This document shows, one piece after another, positions 36,662-46,925 of a stretch of 64,000 nt of DNA. How positions within the stretch are numbered: position 1 is the stretch's first letter; every line of letters begins with the position of its first letter. This DNA comes from Haliea sp. E1-2-M8 (GTDB lineage Bacteria; Pseudomonadota; Gammaproteobacteria; Pseudomonadales; Halieaceae): contig NZ_JAUTDR010000010.1 of assembly GCF_030649675.1 (NCBI RefSeq), positions 110,572-174,571 of the forward strand. The letters run 5' to 3'. A program made the position numbers and the translations under genes. Below the pieces are notes generated by a model that saw only the letters and a program-made list of their open reading frames with translations, was not told the origin of the DNA and searched no databases.

Positions 36662-37763
36662 TCATGGGTCGGCGCGCTGGTTTACCCTGGTGCAGCGCGA
36701 GTTGCAGGAATACCGGGTATCCCTGGTCTGGACTCCTCTGGTGCTGGCGGGTGCGTTGGCGGTTCTGATGCTCGCCGGCGTGCTGGTAGCCAACCAGTTC
36801 AGTAACCTGGGCCAGATTATGCTGCAGGCGGTAATGCAGGAGGAATCCAGTGAGGGCCTCAATCTCAAAATTGGCGTGGTCGTCAATGGTAACGGCAAGC
36901 AGGTAACCGTAGTCGCCACCGAAACCGGTGCCGAATCCGCTGCACTGGACGGCCCGGTGCGGGAGGATTACCAGATAGAAGCGGCGCCGGAACTGGCAGA
37001 CGAGCAACTCTGGGACTTCTCTGCGGACTGGACCTTCTCGCCGGTGGTGCCGGTTGCCGCGGACGGCAAAGGCAATGGGGCGGCTCCGGTAGACAGTCTC
37101 AACCCCTTGCTGCACGGGGTGCATGTGTTCATGTTGCTCATCCTGGTGTTTGTGAGCTTCAACTACCTGCTGGGCTGCCTGTACCACGACCGCAAGGATC
37201 GCAGCATTCTGTTCTGGCGCTCCATGCCGGTCTCCGTCCGGGATGAGGTGCTGGCGAAACTCGCTGTTGCCCTGCTGGTGGCGCCGGCCATTTTTATCGC
37301 CGCATCCCTGCTGGCGCAGCTGGCCACGGTCTTGCTGGCCATGCTGCTGGTACTGCGTATGGACCTGGACCCCTTTGCAGTGGTGCTGAGCCATATCCAG
37401 TTCGGGCGTCTGCTGCTGGATCAGCTCGGCGGCTGGCTGCTGACTTCACTGTGGGTGCTGCCGGTCTATGCCTGGGTGCTGCTGGCTTCGGCGGGGGCCA
37501 GGCGCTCGCCGTTCATGCTGGCGCTGACGCCGGTGCTGGGCCTGGTACTGCTGGAAGCACTGCTGTTGGGCAGTAGCCACTTCGGCAGCGCGGTCATGAA
37601 CCACCTGCCGCATTACGACAGTGGCCGCAGCGCGGTGGGTTTCTATCTCCTGGGTCCAGACTGGGCCAATCTGGACTTCCTGGGCCTGGTGCTGGGGCTG
37701 CTGGCAGGGACGGTACTGCTGGCGGCGACGATGTGGCTGCGGCGCTATCGTTGGGAGATCTAG
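36654..37763 (+). CDS. ABC-2 type transporter permease
   Basis: Membrane subunit of the exporter, 369 residues. One N-terminal helix (LVLAGALAVLMLAGVLVAN) is followed by a periplasmic loop of about 100 residues, then roughly six helices, including VHVFMLLILVFVSFNYLLGCLY. The motif YHDRKDRSILFWRSMPVS after the second helix is typical of ABC-2 permeases. The substrate is unknown. Last gene of the GIN-GntR-ABC operon. Confidence 0.9.
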   Translation: MSDHGSARWFTLVQRELQEYRVSLVWTPLVLAGALAVLMLAGVLVANQFSNLGQIMLQAVMQEESSEGLNLKIGVVVNGNGKQVTVVATETGAESAALDGPVREDYQIEAAPELADEQLWDFSADWTFSPVVPVAADGKGNGAAPVDSLNPLLHGVHVFMLLILVFVSFNYLLGCLYHDRKDRSILFWRSMPVSVRDEVLAKLAVALLVAPAIFIAASLLAQLATVLLAMLLVLRMDLDPFAVVLSHIQFGRLLLDQLGGWLLTSLWVLPVYAWVLLASAGARRSPFMLALTPVLGLVLLEALLLGSSHFGSAVMNHLPHYDSGRSAVGFYLLGPDWANLDFLGLVLGLLAGTVLLAATMWLRRYRWEI

Positions 37764-37773
37764 AACTATTTTC

Positions 37774-37816
37774 GAAATGAATAGTAAAAATATTTTCTAT
37801 TTATTTCAATTATAGT
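37774..37816 (+). promoter_or_regulatory. Dyad and -10 element upstream of isocitrate lyase gene
   Basis: GAAATGAATAG and CTATTTATTTC (37774-37807) pair with one mismatch around an AT-only spacer. A -10-like TATAGT (37811-37816) follows. The stretch is strikingly AT-rich for this window. It may be an operator for the glyoxylate-cycle gene. The regulator is unknown. Confidence 0.5.
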
Positions 37817-37868
37817 GCTGGGCTCTCTAAGATACCTCCATCCTGTCCTGAAACAGTCGAGGCCTCCC

Positions 37869-39467
37869 ATGTCGGATTATCTGCAAGACGTCGCTTCCTT
37901 CACCACTCTGCGCGCCGCGCAAAACGGTACCTGGAACAATATAAACCCCGAATACGCCGCCCGCATGAAGCTGCAGAACCGCTTCCGCACGGGGCTCGAT
38001 ATTGCCCGCTACACCGCCGCCATCATGCGCCGGGACATGGCGGAGTACGACGCCGACAGCAGCCAGTACACCCAGTCCCTGGGCTGCTGGCACGGCTTCA
38101 TCGGCCAGCAGAAGCTGCTGGCGATCAAGAAGCACCACGGCACCACCAACAAACGCTACCTGTACCTGTCGGGCTGGATGATCGCCGCCCTGCGCAGCGA
38201 ATTCGGCCCGCTGCCGGACCAGTCCATGCACGAGAAAACCTCGGTACCCGCACTGATCGAAGAGTTGTATACCTTCCTGCGCCAGGCTGACGCCCGCGAG
38301 ATGGGGCACCTGTTCCACGATCTGGATGCCGCCCGCGCCGAGGGTGACCAGGTCAGGGAAAAAGCTGTGCTCAATGCCATCGACAACTACGAAACCCACG
38401 TGGTGCCGATTATTGCCGACATCGATGCCGGTTTCGGCAACGAGGAAGCGACCTATCTGCTGGCGAAGAAAATGATCGAGGCCGGTGCCTGCGCCATTCA
38501 GGTGGAAAACCAGGTTTCCGATGCCAAGCAGTGTGGTCACCAGGACGGCAAGGTCACTGTTCCCCACGAGGACTTTCTGGCCAAGATCAACGCCATCCGC
38601 TACGCCTTCCTCGAACTGGGCGTTGACGACGGCGTCATCGTCGCCCGCACCGACTCCCTGGGTGCCGGCCTGACCCAGAAGATCCCCGTATCCCGCGACG
38701 CCGGTGACCTGGCGCATATGTATAACGCTTTCCTGGAAACAGAAGTGGTGGAAAGTGCCGACGATGTGCGCGAGGGCGACGTGGTGATCAAGCAGGACGG
38801 CAAGCTGGTGCGTCCGGTGCGCCTGGCCAACGGTCTCTACCGTTTCCAGGACGGCACCGGCGAAGCCCGCTGCATCCTGGATTCCATCACCAGCCTGCAG
38901 CACGGCGCCGACCTGCTGTGGATCGAGACCGAGAAACCCCATATCGGCCAGATTGGCGGGATGGTGGACGAGATCCGCAAGGTTATTCCCAACGCCAAGC
39001 TGGTGTACAACAACTCACCGTCTTTCAACTGGACCCTGAGTTTCCGCCAGCAGGTGTTCGATGCCTGGAGCAAGGAGGGCCGGGACCTGTCTGCCTACGA
39101 CCGCGACCAGCTGATGAGCGTCGACTACGACGGCACCGAGCTGGGGCTGGAGGCCGACCGTCGCATCCAGACCTTCCAGGCGGATGGCTCGCGCGACGCG
39201 GGGATTTTCCACCACCTCATCACCCTGCCGACCTACCACACTGCGGCCCTGTCCACGGACAACCTGGCCAAGGGCTACTTCGGCGAGGAAGGGATGCTGG
39301 CCTACGTGCAGGGCGTGCAGCGCAAGGAGATTCGAGAGGGCATCGCCTGTGTCAAGCACCAGGACATGGCCGGCTCCAACATGGGCGACGACCACAAGGA
39401 ATACTTTGCCGGGGAAGGCGCGCTCAAGGCCGGCGGCAAGGACAACACGATGAACCAGTTCGGCTAA
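37869..39467 (+). CDS. aceA: Isocitrate lyase
   Basis: Splits isocitrate into glyoxylate and succinate, allowing growth on acetate, fatty acids and similar substrates. 532 residues, the longer Pseudomonas-type form (about 531) rather than the E. coli type (434). The catalytic loop is DAKQCGHQDGKV. Also visible are IVARTDSLGAGLTQK and VYNNSPSFNWTLSF. ATG at 37869 has GAGG six bases upstream; an earlier in-frame ATG lacks a site. Its TAA stop overlaps the stop of the convergent M24 gene by two bases. Confidence 0.96.
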   Translation: MSDYLQDVASFTTLRAAQNGTWNNINPEYAARMKLQNRFRTGLDIARYTAAIMRRDMAEYDADSSQYTQSLGCWHGFIGQQKLLAIKKHHGTTNKRYLYLSGWMIAALRSEFGPLPDQSMHEKTSVPALIEELYTFLRQADAREMGHLFHDLDAARAEGDQVREKAVLNAIDNYETHVVPIIADIDAGFGNEEATYLLAKKMIEAGACAIQVENQVSDAKQCGHQDGKVTVPHEDFLAKINAIRYAFLELGVDDGVIVARTDSLGAGLTQKIPVSRDAGDLAHMYNAFLETEVVESADDVREGDVVIKQDGKLVRPVRLANGLYRFQDGTGEARCILDSITSLQHGADLLWIETEKPHIGQIGGMVDEIRKVIPNAKLVYNNSPSFNWTLSFRQQVFDAWSKEGRDLSAYDRDQLMSVDYDGTELGLEADRRIQTFQADGSRDAGIFHHLITLPTYHTAALSTDNLAKGYFGEEGMLAYVQGVQRKEIREGIACVKHQDMAGSNMGDDHKEYFAGEGALKAGGKDNTMNQFG

Positions 39468-40666
39468 CCGAAGGGGTCATCCACCGAATGGGCCGGCTGG
39501 GTAAACCAGTGCGGCCCTTTTTCTGTCATGTAGAAATGGTCCTCGTGGCGCACGCCGAAGGCGCCGGGCACGCAGATCATCGGCTCGTTGCTGAAGCACA
39601 TGCCCGCCGCCAGCGGGGTGTCGTCGCCGCGCACCAGATAGGGCCATTCGTGGATGTCCAGGCCAATGCCGTGGCCGGTGCGGTGCGGCAGGCCGGGCAG
39701 GGCGTAATCGGGGCCGAGGCCCGCCGCCGTCAGCACCGCGCGGGCGGCGTCGTCGACGCTGCCGCAGGGCACGCCGATCTGCGCCGCGCCGAACGCCGCC
39801 AGCTGCGCCGCCTGTTCCAGGTTCCAGATCTCCCGCTGCTGGGCAGTCGGTTCGCCAAAGACGTAGCTGCGGGTGATGTCGGAGATATAGCCGTGGAGCT
39901 GGCAGCCGGTGTCGATCAGCACCATGTCGCCCTCGTCCAGGGTCTTGGGCTGGGCCACGCCGTGGGGGAAGGCGCTGTCCGGGCCGAACAGCACGATGCA
40001 GAAATACGAGCCCGCCGGGGCGCCGACCTGGCGGTGGGCAGCATCGATGAATGCGCTTACCTCAGTGGTACTGATGCCCGGACGCAGAATGCGCGCAACT
40101 GCCCGGTGCACCTCCAGAGTCATGTCCTTGGCCCGCTGCATCAGGGCCAGCTCGGCGGCGGACTTGTACATGCGGCAGCCGGCGGTGACCGCTGTGGCGC
40201 TTTGAAAGTGGCAGTCCGGGGCCGCCTGCTGCAGGCCGCCGGCGATGAAGAAGGGTGCGGATTCGTCGATCCCGACTTCGCGGGCGCCGCTATTCGCCAA
40301 CAATCGGGCGCAGAGCTGGTAGGGGTTTTCATGCTCTTCCCAGCAGTGCACCTCGCCGGGCACCCGCAGGAAACCCTGCAGTGTGCCAAGCTCGAACGCC
40401 GGAGCGATGTATACGGGCTCGCCAGTGGCGGGCACCAGCGCCCCTACCAGGCGCTCGCTGGCGGACCAGCGGGTACCGGTAAAATAGTACAGGTTGGTGC
40501 CGGCGTTCAGGTAGACCGCATCCAGCCCGATGGCTTGCATCAGGGCCTGGGCCTGAGCCAGCCTGGCGGCAAACTCGCTGTCTTCGATGGGGGTGCTGCC
40601 TGCGGTCATATCCTGCAGGCGGGCCAGTTCGGTAGCGGCATCGGAGCCGCCTATGCCGTGGGTCAT
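39464..40666 (-). CDS. M24 family Xaa-Pro aminopeptidase
   Basis: Metallopeptidase of 400 residues with the creatinase-like N-terminal domain (about 25-165) and a pita-bread C-terminal domain. Metal-site segments are VLIDTGCQLHGYISDITRSYVF, GHGIGLDIHEWPYLV and the late SNEPMICVPG and RHEDHFYMTE. GAGGA lies five bases before the ATG. Probably acts on Pro-containing peptides in the cytoplasm. It diverges from an HxlR gene. Confidence 0.9.
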   Translation of the reverse strand: MTHGIGGSDAATELARLQDMTAGSTPIEDSEFAARLAQAQALMQAIGLDAVYLNAGTNLYYFTGTRWSASERLVGALVPATGEPVYIAPAFELGTLQGFLRVPGEVHCWEEHENPYQLCARLLANSGAREVGIDESAPFFIAGGLQQAAPDCHFQSATAVTAGCRMYKSAAELALMQRAKDMTLEVHRAVARILRPGISTTEVSAFIDAAHRQVGAPAGSYFCIVLFGPDSAFPHGVAQPKTLDEGDMVLIDTGCQLHGYISDITRSYVFGEPTAQQREIWNLEQAAQLAAFGAAQIGVPCGSVDDAARAVLTAAGLGPDYALPGLPHRTGHGIGLDIHEWPYLVRGDDTPLAAGMCFSNEPMICVPGAFGVRHEDHFYMTEKGPHWFTQPAHSVDDPFG

Positions 40667-40772
40667 GGGAGTCCTCGTTGGCGTTGGCGTGGCGGTCGGC
40701 TATCCTGACTGCCGGTGTAGTGGAATGATAGTAGCGGGATGATAACTGCAGGGGCTGCAGGGGGAAAGCGGG

Positions 40773-41306
40773 ATGCGGTGGACAAATATTGATCAGCAGC
40801 TGTGTTCGGTGGCGCGCGCGCTGTCGGTGGTGGGGGAGCGCTGGACGCTGCTGATCCTGCGGGACGCCTTTCTGGGTACCCGGCGGTTCGAGCAGTTTCA
40901 GCACAATCTGGGTATCACCCGGCATCGGCTGTCGGAACGCCTGGGCAAGCTGGTGGAGCAGGGCGTGCTGGTCAAGGTCCCCTACTGCGAGCGCCCCCCG
41001 CGCCACGAGTATCGGTTGACGCGCAAGGGCCTGGGACTGTATCCGGTGCTGATGAGCCTGGCGCGCTGGGGCGACGACTGGATGGCCGGCGACGAGGGCG
41101 TGCCGCTGGAGTATGTGCATCGCGGCTGCGGCAAACTCACCCGGCCGGTGCTGGCCTGCAGCGAGTGCGGCGAACCCCTGCGCCCGGAGGGGGTTACCCC
41201 GCAGCCCGGGCCGCCGCTCGAGACCCTGGCTCAGGAGTTGGGCCGACAGGGGGAGAAAGGCCTCTCCATCCCGGCCCTCATCGGCCGTTCACGCCCCCCG
41301 GAATAG
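40773..41306 (+). CDS. HxlR-family transcriptional regulator
   Basis: Winged-helix regulator of 177 residues. The HxlR core (about 8-105) has CSVARALSVVGERWTLLILRDAFLG and LGITRHRLSERLGKLVEQGVL. The C-terminal extension carries HRGCGKLTRPVLACSECGE, a possible zinc-binding Cys set seen in a subset of HxlR proteins. The effector and targets are unknown. It may control the divergent M24 gene or the TonB receptor downstream. Confidence 0.88.
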   Translation: MRWTNIDQQLCSVARALSVVGERWTLLILRDAFLGTRRFEQFQHNLGITRHRLSERLGKLVEQGVLVKVPYCERPPRHEYRLTRKGLGLYPVLMSLARWGDDWMAGDEGVPLEYVHRGCGKLTRPVLACSECGEPLRPEGVTPQPGPPLETLAQELGRQGEKGLSIPALIGRSRPPE

Positions 41307-41419
41307 GCCGCCGGGCACCGCCCATTTGTATGAAAAAGTTACATTGGCGGGAACTTTAACTTTGCGTTTGAGCGCGTAGACTCTGCGGTATTACAAAAAC
41401 ATCCCCGAAGGAACCCGCA

Positions 41420-43771
41420 ATGACACATTTCAGAAAGACCATTCTCGCAGCGGCAGTCGTCGCCCTGGTGCCGTCAGTTTCCCATGCCCAGCTTGAAGAG
41501 GTGCTGGTAACCGCGACCAAGCGCGAGGCATCGGCCCAGGATCTGCCCTTCTCCATCAACGCCCAGTCGGAAGCGGATATTCGCCGTACCGGCGCTACCA
41601 ATCTGGAAGAGCTGTCGCGCAACGTCGCCGGCCTCGCCATCCAGAACCTGGGTCCGGGCCAGAGCCAGGTCTCCATCCGCGGTGTGTCAGCCGGCCAGGT
41701 GGTGCGCGACCAGCCCGGGGTGAAGGAGCAGGTGGGTGTTTACCTCGACGAAACCGTGATTTCCCTGTCGCTGTTTACCCCGGACCTGGACCTGTATGAC
41801 CTGAACCGGGTCGAGACCCTGCGCGGCCCCCAGGGCACCCTGTTCGGCTCCGGCTCCGTGGGTGGCACGATTCGCTTTATCACCAACCAGCCGGATTTCG
41901 AGGAATTCAGCGGTTCGGTGGAAGCCAATCTCAACACCATTGAGGACGGTGATGTGGGCGGCCACTTTAAGGGTATGCTGAATATCCCCATGAACGACAG
42001 GGCGGCCCTGCGCATTGTCGGCTACGGCACCGAGTACGGTGGCTGGGTTGACGCCCTGCGCGAAGACGGCAGCTTCAAGGAAGACGTCAACAGCGGCGGC
42101 CGCTACGGTGGCCGCATTGCCCTGGCGCTGCAGCCTACCGACAACCTCACCATCACCCCGCGTATCGTGTTTCAGAGCATCGAGACCGATGGTTTCAACC
42201 GCGAGGAAGTGTACAACCTGTTTGCCAACCCCTTCACTACCACTCGTCCGCCGGTGCGGCTGGGGGAGCGCGAGCAGTACCTGCGCCTGGACGAGGCGTT
42301 TGAAGACGACACCATGATCGCGGACCTGGTGGTCAACTGGAGCCTGGATAACGTCGACGTAACCTACGTCGGCAGCTATGTGGACCGGGAAATCCTCGCC
42401 AGCCGCGACGCCAGCGCCCTGACCGGGTCGGTCTCGGTGGATCTCGGTTTTCCGGCGGACGCGGTGCTGATCCCCTCCAACCTGCGCGACAGCACCGACC
42501 TCCAGCAGACCACCCACGAACTGCGCCTGGCGTCCAATGCCGACGGGCCGTTCAACTGGGTGGTCGGTGGCTTTTTCTCCGACGTGGAACGGGAGTATGT
42601 TCAGCGTCTGCCGACGCCGGGCTACGATGCGGTCACCGATGCGGTGCTGGGCGCAGGTACCGCCGACGCGGTGAGCAACGGCTACGGCCCCGACTCTCCG
42701 TACAACTCGGACCTGCCCTACGACATCGAACAGATGGCGGTGTTCGGCGAGGTGACCTTTGACATCACCGAGCGCCTGAACATGACCCTGGGCGGCCGCT
42801 TCTACGACTTCGAGGAGGAGCGCCGCTTCACCACCGGCGGCCTGTTCTCGAACGGCGACGACCAGGTGGATTCCACCTCCTCGGACGGCTTCAACCCGCG
42901 CGTGCTGGTCAGCTACGATGTCAGCGATGAAATGACGGTGAACGCCCAGGCATCCCAGGGCTTCCGCCTCGGTGGGGTGAACGATCCGCTGAACGTGCCT
43001 CTCTGTGATGATGGCGACCTGGAGACCTTCGGCGCCTTCCAGGCCTACGACGATGAGACCCTGTGGAACTATGAACTCGGCTTCAAGAGCGAGTTCGACA
43101 AGGTGCGCTTCAACGCCGCGATGTTCTACACCGACATCGAGGACCTGCAGGTGACCCTGGATGCCGGTTCCTGTTCCTCGCGGATCAGCTTCAACGTGCC
43201 CGAGGCCCACACCCTGGGCGTAGAGTGGGAGCTGACCGCCTACCCGATGGAACTGCTGATGCTGACATTCTCCGGCAGCCTGCTGGAAGCCGAGTTTGAT
43301 TCCACAGTGACCGACAGCAGCGGCAATGTGCTGGGCGGGGTCGAGGATGGCAACCGGCTGGCGTCAGTGCCCGAGTTCCAGATGGCGGCCTCCGCCACCT
43401 ACACCTTCCCGGTGAATGCCTTCGGCTCCAACGAGATGTATCTCACGGCGATGTTCCAGCACGTGGGCGAGCGCTACACCCAGCCCAGTGACCAGGTGGC
43501 CGGCGCCGGCAACTTTGTCTCCGGCCTGCCGTTCGGTGGTGCTACCGGCGCGGAGGTTACCGCGGTGGATCTGGAGCTGGATGCCTACGAGCAGGTGAAC
43601 CTCCGGGCAGGGATTGTCTGGGACACGTTTGAGACGGTGTTCTACGTGGACAACGTGACCGACGAAAACGCCCAGCTGTCCTTCGACCGCGAGCGCGGCG
43701 GCCGCGCCCGGCTGGCCTATCGCAACAACCAGCCGCGGACCATTGGTGTCACCCTGCGCAAGTTCTTCTGA
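41420..43771 (+). CDS. TonB-dependent receptor
   Basis: Outer-membrane active transporter of 783 residues. The signal peptide ends near SVSHAQ and the TonB-box region is LEEVLVTATKREAS. The plug domain (to about 170) has VSIRGVSAGQ and VETLRGPQGTLFGSGSVGGT; the rest is a 22-strand barrel ending in a C-terminal Phe (VTLRKFF). It resembles the receptors with ATKR-type plugs common in marine oligotrophs and sphingomonads, often used for complex organics rather than siderophores. The substrate is unknown. AAGGA lies seven bases upstream. REP-like repeats follow. Confidence 0.92.
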   Translation: MTHFRKTILAAAVVALVPSVSHAQLEEVLVTATKREASAQDLPFSINAQSEADIRRTGATNLEELSRNVAGLAIQNLGPGQSQVSIRGVSAGQVVRDQPGVKEQVGVYLDETVISLSLFTPDLDLYDLNRVETLRGPQGTLFGSGSVGGTIRFITNQPDFEEFSGSVEANLNTIEDGDVGGHFKGMLNIPMNDRAALRIVGYGTEYGGWVDALREDGSFKEDVNSGGRYGGRIALALQPTDNLTITPRIVFQSIETDGFNREEVYNLFANPFTTTRPPVRLGEREQYLRLDEAFEDDTMIADLVVNWSLDNVDVTYVGSYVDREILASRDASALTGSVSVDLGFPADAVLIPSNLRDSTDLQQTTHELRLASNADGPFNWVVGGFFSDVEREYVQRLPTPGYDAVTDAVLGAGTADAVSNGYGPDSPYNSDLPYDIEQMAVFGEVTFDITERLNMTLGGRFYDFEEERRFTTGGLFSNGDDQVDSTSSDGFNPRVLVSYDVSDEMTVNAQASQGFRLGGVNDPLNVPLCDDGDLETFGAFQAYDDETLWNYELGFKSEFDKVRFNAAMFYTDIEDLQVTLDAGSCSSRISFNVPEAHTLGVEWELTAYPMELLMLTFSGSLLEAEFDSTVTDSSGNVLGGVEDGNRLASVPEFQMAASATYTFPVNAFGSNEMYLTAMFQHVGERYTQPSDQVAGAGNFVSGLPFGGATGAEVTAVDLELDAYEQVNLRAGIVWDTFETVFYVDNVTDENAQLSFDRERGGRARLAYRNNQPRTIGVTLRKFF

Positions 43772-43786
43772 TCAATCGCCGGTAAT

Positions 43787-43870
43787 GTAGGAGCGCACTC
43801 TGTGCGCGATCGCCCGCAGAGCGGGCTCCTACAGGGCGGGAAGGTGTGGGAGCCCGCTGTGCGGGCGATC
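43787..43870. repeat. REP-like palindromes, inverted pair plus single
   Basis: GTAGGAGCGCACTCTGTGCG (43787-) and CCGCAGAGCGGGCTCCTAC (to 43832) face each other around GCGATCGC. A third unit, GTGGGAGCCCGCTGTGCGGG, follows at 43846-43870. The units share (T/G)GGAG, a hairpin and GCGATC, the style of REP elements found between convergent genes. They lie between the TonB receptor and gcvP. Confidence 0.85.
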
Positions 43871-43876
43871 CGCAGT

Positions 43877-46765
43877 TTAAAGCACCGGCTCGCGGTAACT
43901 CTCAATTGACGGGCAGGAACACACCAGGTTCCTGTCCCCATACACATTGTCGACCCGGTTCACCGGCGGCCAGTACTTGCTGCGGCGCAGGGAGGCTACC
44001 GGGAACGCTGCCTGCTCGCGGCTGTAGCCGTGCTCCCACTGTTCGGCGGTAACATCCAGCAGGGTGTGGGGGGCGTTGCGCAGGGGGTTGTCCTGCGCAT
44101 CGAGGCGACCTTCCTGCACCGCGCGGATCTCCTCGCGGATGGTGATCATCGCGTCGCAGAAGCGATCCAGCTCCGCCAGTGATTCCGATTCGGTCGGCTC
44201 GATCATCAGCGTGCCCGCCACCGGGAAGGACATGGTCGGGGCGTGGAAGCCGAAGTCCATCAGCCGCTTGGCAATGTCCTCTTCGCTGATCCCACTGGCT
44301 TCCTTCAGTGGCCGGATGTCGACGATGCACTCATGGGCCACGGTGCCGTTGCGGCCGGTATACAGCACCGGGTAGTGGTCCCTGAGGCGGTGGGCGATGT
44401 AGTTGGCGCTGAGAATGGCGACCCGGGTCGCCTGGGTCAGGCCCTCGGCCCCCATCAGGGCAATATAGGCCCAGGAAATCGGCAGGATGGAAGCGCTGCC
44501 CCAGGGCGCGGCGGACACCACGTCGTTGTCAGGCGCCAGCCCCGGCAGCGGCACCACCGGGTGCGAGGGGAGGAAGGGCTGCAGGTGGGCGCCGACACCG
44601 ATCGGGCCCATCCCCGGGCCGCCGCCGCCGTGGGGAATGCAGAAGGTCTTGTGCAGGTTGAGGTGCGACACGTCGGCGCCGAACCTGCCCGGTGAGGCCA
44701 GCCCCACCAGGGCGTTGAGGTTGGCGCCGTCGACATAGACCTGGCCGCCGTGGCGGTGGACGATGTCACAGACGTCCACCACAGTCTCCTCGAACACGCC
44801 GTGGGTGGAGGGGTAGGTGATCATGATCGCCGCCAGTTCGCTGCTGTGCTTGCCGGCCTTGGCCTCCAGATCGACCAGGTCGACATTGCCCTGGTTGTCG
44901 CACTCCACAATGACCACCCGCATACCCGCCAGGGCCGCGCTTGCCGGGTTGGTGCCATGGGCGGAGGAGGGGATCAGGCAGATGTCGCGCTGCTGGTCGC
45001 CACGGCTTTCGTGATAGCGGCGAATCGCCAGCAGGCCTGCGTACTCACCCTGGGAACCGGCGTTGGGCTGCAGGGAAATGGCGTCGTAACCGGTGCACTC
45101 CTTGAGCATGTGCTCCAGCTCCGCCAGCAGTTGCTGGTAGCCCTCGGCCTGCTCCGCGGGCGCGAAGGGGTGCATCCCGGCAAACTCCGGCCAGGTGATC
45201 GCCAGCATTTCGCTGGTGGCGTTGAGTTTCATGGTGCAGCTGCCGAGCGGGATCATGGCGCGGTTGAGGGCGATGTCCCGGTCCTCCAGCCGGCGCAGGT
45301 AGCGCAGCATTTCGGTTTCGGAATGGTATTCGCTGAACAGCGGATGCTGCAGGTAGTCGACCTCGCGCTGCAGCGCAGCGGGAACACCTTCGGCGGCATC
45401 GTCCCGCTCGCGACAGCTCGCGGCGGGTGCGCTACCGGTGACTACCGCCAGCAGCTGGTCCACATCCTCCGCCGTGGTGGTTTCGTCCAGGGCAATACCA
45501 ATCTGCTCAGTGCCGATGATGCGCAGGTTCATGCCGGCTGCCAGGGCGCGCTCGACAATGGCCCCCTGCTCGCCGCCGACGTCCAGGGTCAGGGTATCGA
45601 AAAAGTGTGCATTCACCGGCCGGATGCCCGCCGTTTCCAGCCCGGCGGCCAGCAGCCCGGTCAGGCGCTGTACACGCTCGGCGATACGGCGCAGCCCCCC
45701 CGGGCCGTGATACATGGCATAGAAAGCCGCCATGATGGAGAGCAGAGCCTGAGCGGTGCAGATATTGCTGGTGGCCTTCTCCCGGCGTATGTGCTGCTCC
45801 CGGGTCTGCATCGCCATGCGCAGGGCTTCGTTGCCGTGACGGTCGATGGACACGCCGATGATGCGCCCGGGGGTGGAGCGCTTGTAGGCGTCGCGGGTGG
45901 CGAAGAAGGCCGCGTGCGGGCCGCCAAAACCCATCGGTACGCCGAAGCGTTGGGAGTTGCCCACCACCACGTCGGCGCCCTGGGCGCCCGGCGACTGCAG
46001 CAGCAACAGGGAGAGGATGTCGGCGGCCACGGCAACCAGGGTGCCGGCCTCGTGAGCGCGGGCAATCAGCGGCTGCAGGTCGCGGACGTGGCCGTAGGTG
46101 CCGGGGTATTGCAGCAGCAGGCCGAAGGCTTCGGTGCTGCCCACCAGTTGTTCGGGGTCGCCCACCACCACCTCAATGTCCAGCGCCTCGGCGCGGGTGC
46201 GGACCACGGCGATGGTCTGGGGGTGGCAGTCCTCGGCGACCAGGAAGCAGCTGCTGGGGTTCTTCTTGTTGACCCGTTGCAGCAGGGTCATGGCTTCCGC
46301 CGCGGCGGTCCCCTCATCGAGCATGGAGGCGTTGGCCAGCTCCATCCCGGTCAGGTCCATGATCACCTGCTGGAAAGTGAGCAGCGCCTCGAGCCGACCC
46401 TGGGAAATCTCCGGCTGGTAGGGCGTGTACGCGGTGTACCAGCCAGGGTTTTCCAGCACATTGCGCTGGATGACGGCGGGGGTGAAGGTGTCGTGGTAAC
46501 CGGTGCCGATATAGGATTTCAGCACCTGGTTCTTGCGGGCGATGGCCTTCAGTCGCGCGATCACCGCCTGCTCGGTCTGCGCGGGTGGCAGGTCCATGGG
46601 CCGCTGGTTGCGAATACCCGCTGGTACGGTGGCGTCGATCAGGGCATCGACGCTGTCGAAACCCAGGGTGCGCGCCATCTCCGCCTGCTGTTGGGGCGTG
46701 GGCCCGATGTGGCGGCCAATAAATTCCTGATGATGTTCCAGTTCCGGCAGGGAAGGGCGCTTCAT
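43877..46765 (-). CDS. gcvP: Glycine dehydrogenase (decarboxylating), P protein
   Basis: PLP subunit of the glycine cleavage system. 962 residues, the full-length fused form (E. coli 957). The PLP lysine is in [20 protein letters not shown]. The N-terminus begins [23 protein letters not shown] at 46765 has GGAG seven bases upstream; the frame continues upstream without support. gcvT and gcvH are not adjacent, and I see no glycine riboswitch in the 160-base upstream gap. Confidence 0.96.
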   Translation of the reverse strand: MKRPSLPELEHHQEFIGRHIGPTPQQQAEMARTLGFDSVDALIDATVPAGIRNQRPMDLPPAQTEQAVIARLKAIARKNQVLKSYIGTGYHDTFTPAVIQRNVLENPGWYTAYTPYQPEISQGRLEALLTFQQVIMDLTGMELANASMLDEGTAAAEAMTLLQRVNKKNPSSCFLVAEDCHPQTIAVVRTRAEALDIEVVVGDPEQLVGSTEAFGLLLQYPGTYGHVRDLQPLIARAHEAGTLVAVAADILSLLLLQSPGAQGADVVVGNSQRFGVPMGFGGPHAAFFATRDAYKRSTPGRIIGVSIDRHGNEALRMAMQTREQHIRREKATSNICTAQALLSIMAAFYAMYHGPGGLRRIAERVQRLTGLLAAGLETAGIRPVNAHFFDTLTLDVGGEQGAIVERALAAGMNLRIIGTEQIGIALDETTTAEDVDQLLAVVTGSAPAASCRERDDAAEGVPAALQREVDYLQHPLFSEYHSETEMLRYLRRLEDRDIALNRAMIPLGSCTMKLNATSEMLAITWPEFAGMHPFAPAEQAEGYQQLLAELEHMLKECTGYDAISLQPNAGSQGEYAGLLAIRRYHESRGDQQRDICLIPSSAHGTNPASAALAGMRVVIVECDNQGNVDLVDLEAKAGKHSSELAAIMITYPSTHGVFEETVVDVCDIVHRHGGQVYVDGANLNALVGLASPGRFGADVSHLNLHKTFCIPHGGGGPGMGPIGVGAHLQPFLPSHPVVPLPGLAPDNDVVSAAPWGSASILPISWAYIALMGAEGLTQATRVAILSANYIAHRLRDHYPVLYTGRNGTVAHECIVDIRPLKEASGISEEDIAKRLMDFGFHAPTMSFPVAGTLMIEPTESESLAELDRFCDAMITIREEIRAVQEGRLDAQDNPLRNAPHTLLDVTAEQWEHGYSREQAAFPVASLRRSKYWPPVNRVDNVYGDRNLVCSCPSIESYREPVL

Positions 46766-46925
46766 GGGGGGGGCTCCGGGGCTGTGGCTGAGGCTGGGCA
46801 GGGAGAGGTCTCGAGCAGGCGCGAATGGTAGCAGCCGTGCCCCGCAGCGGCAATAAACTGTACCCTTTCTGACCAGTCTGGCACACTGCCGGGCTGTCTC
46901 CCCTGACCCGGAATAAGGAATCTTC

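Noticed and set aside
44750..46831. 693-codon open frame opposite gcvP
   Set aside because: No family resemblance, His/Gly-rich composition and complete overlap with the well-supported gcvP gene.
46766..46925. Glycine riboswitch before gcvP
   Set aside because: The 160-base gap lacks the paired aptamer motifs and a following expression platform.
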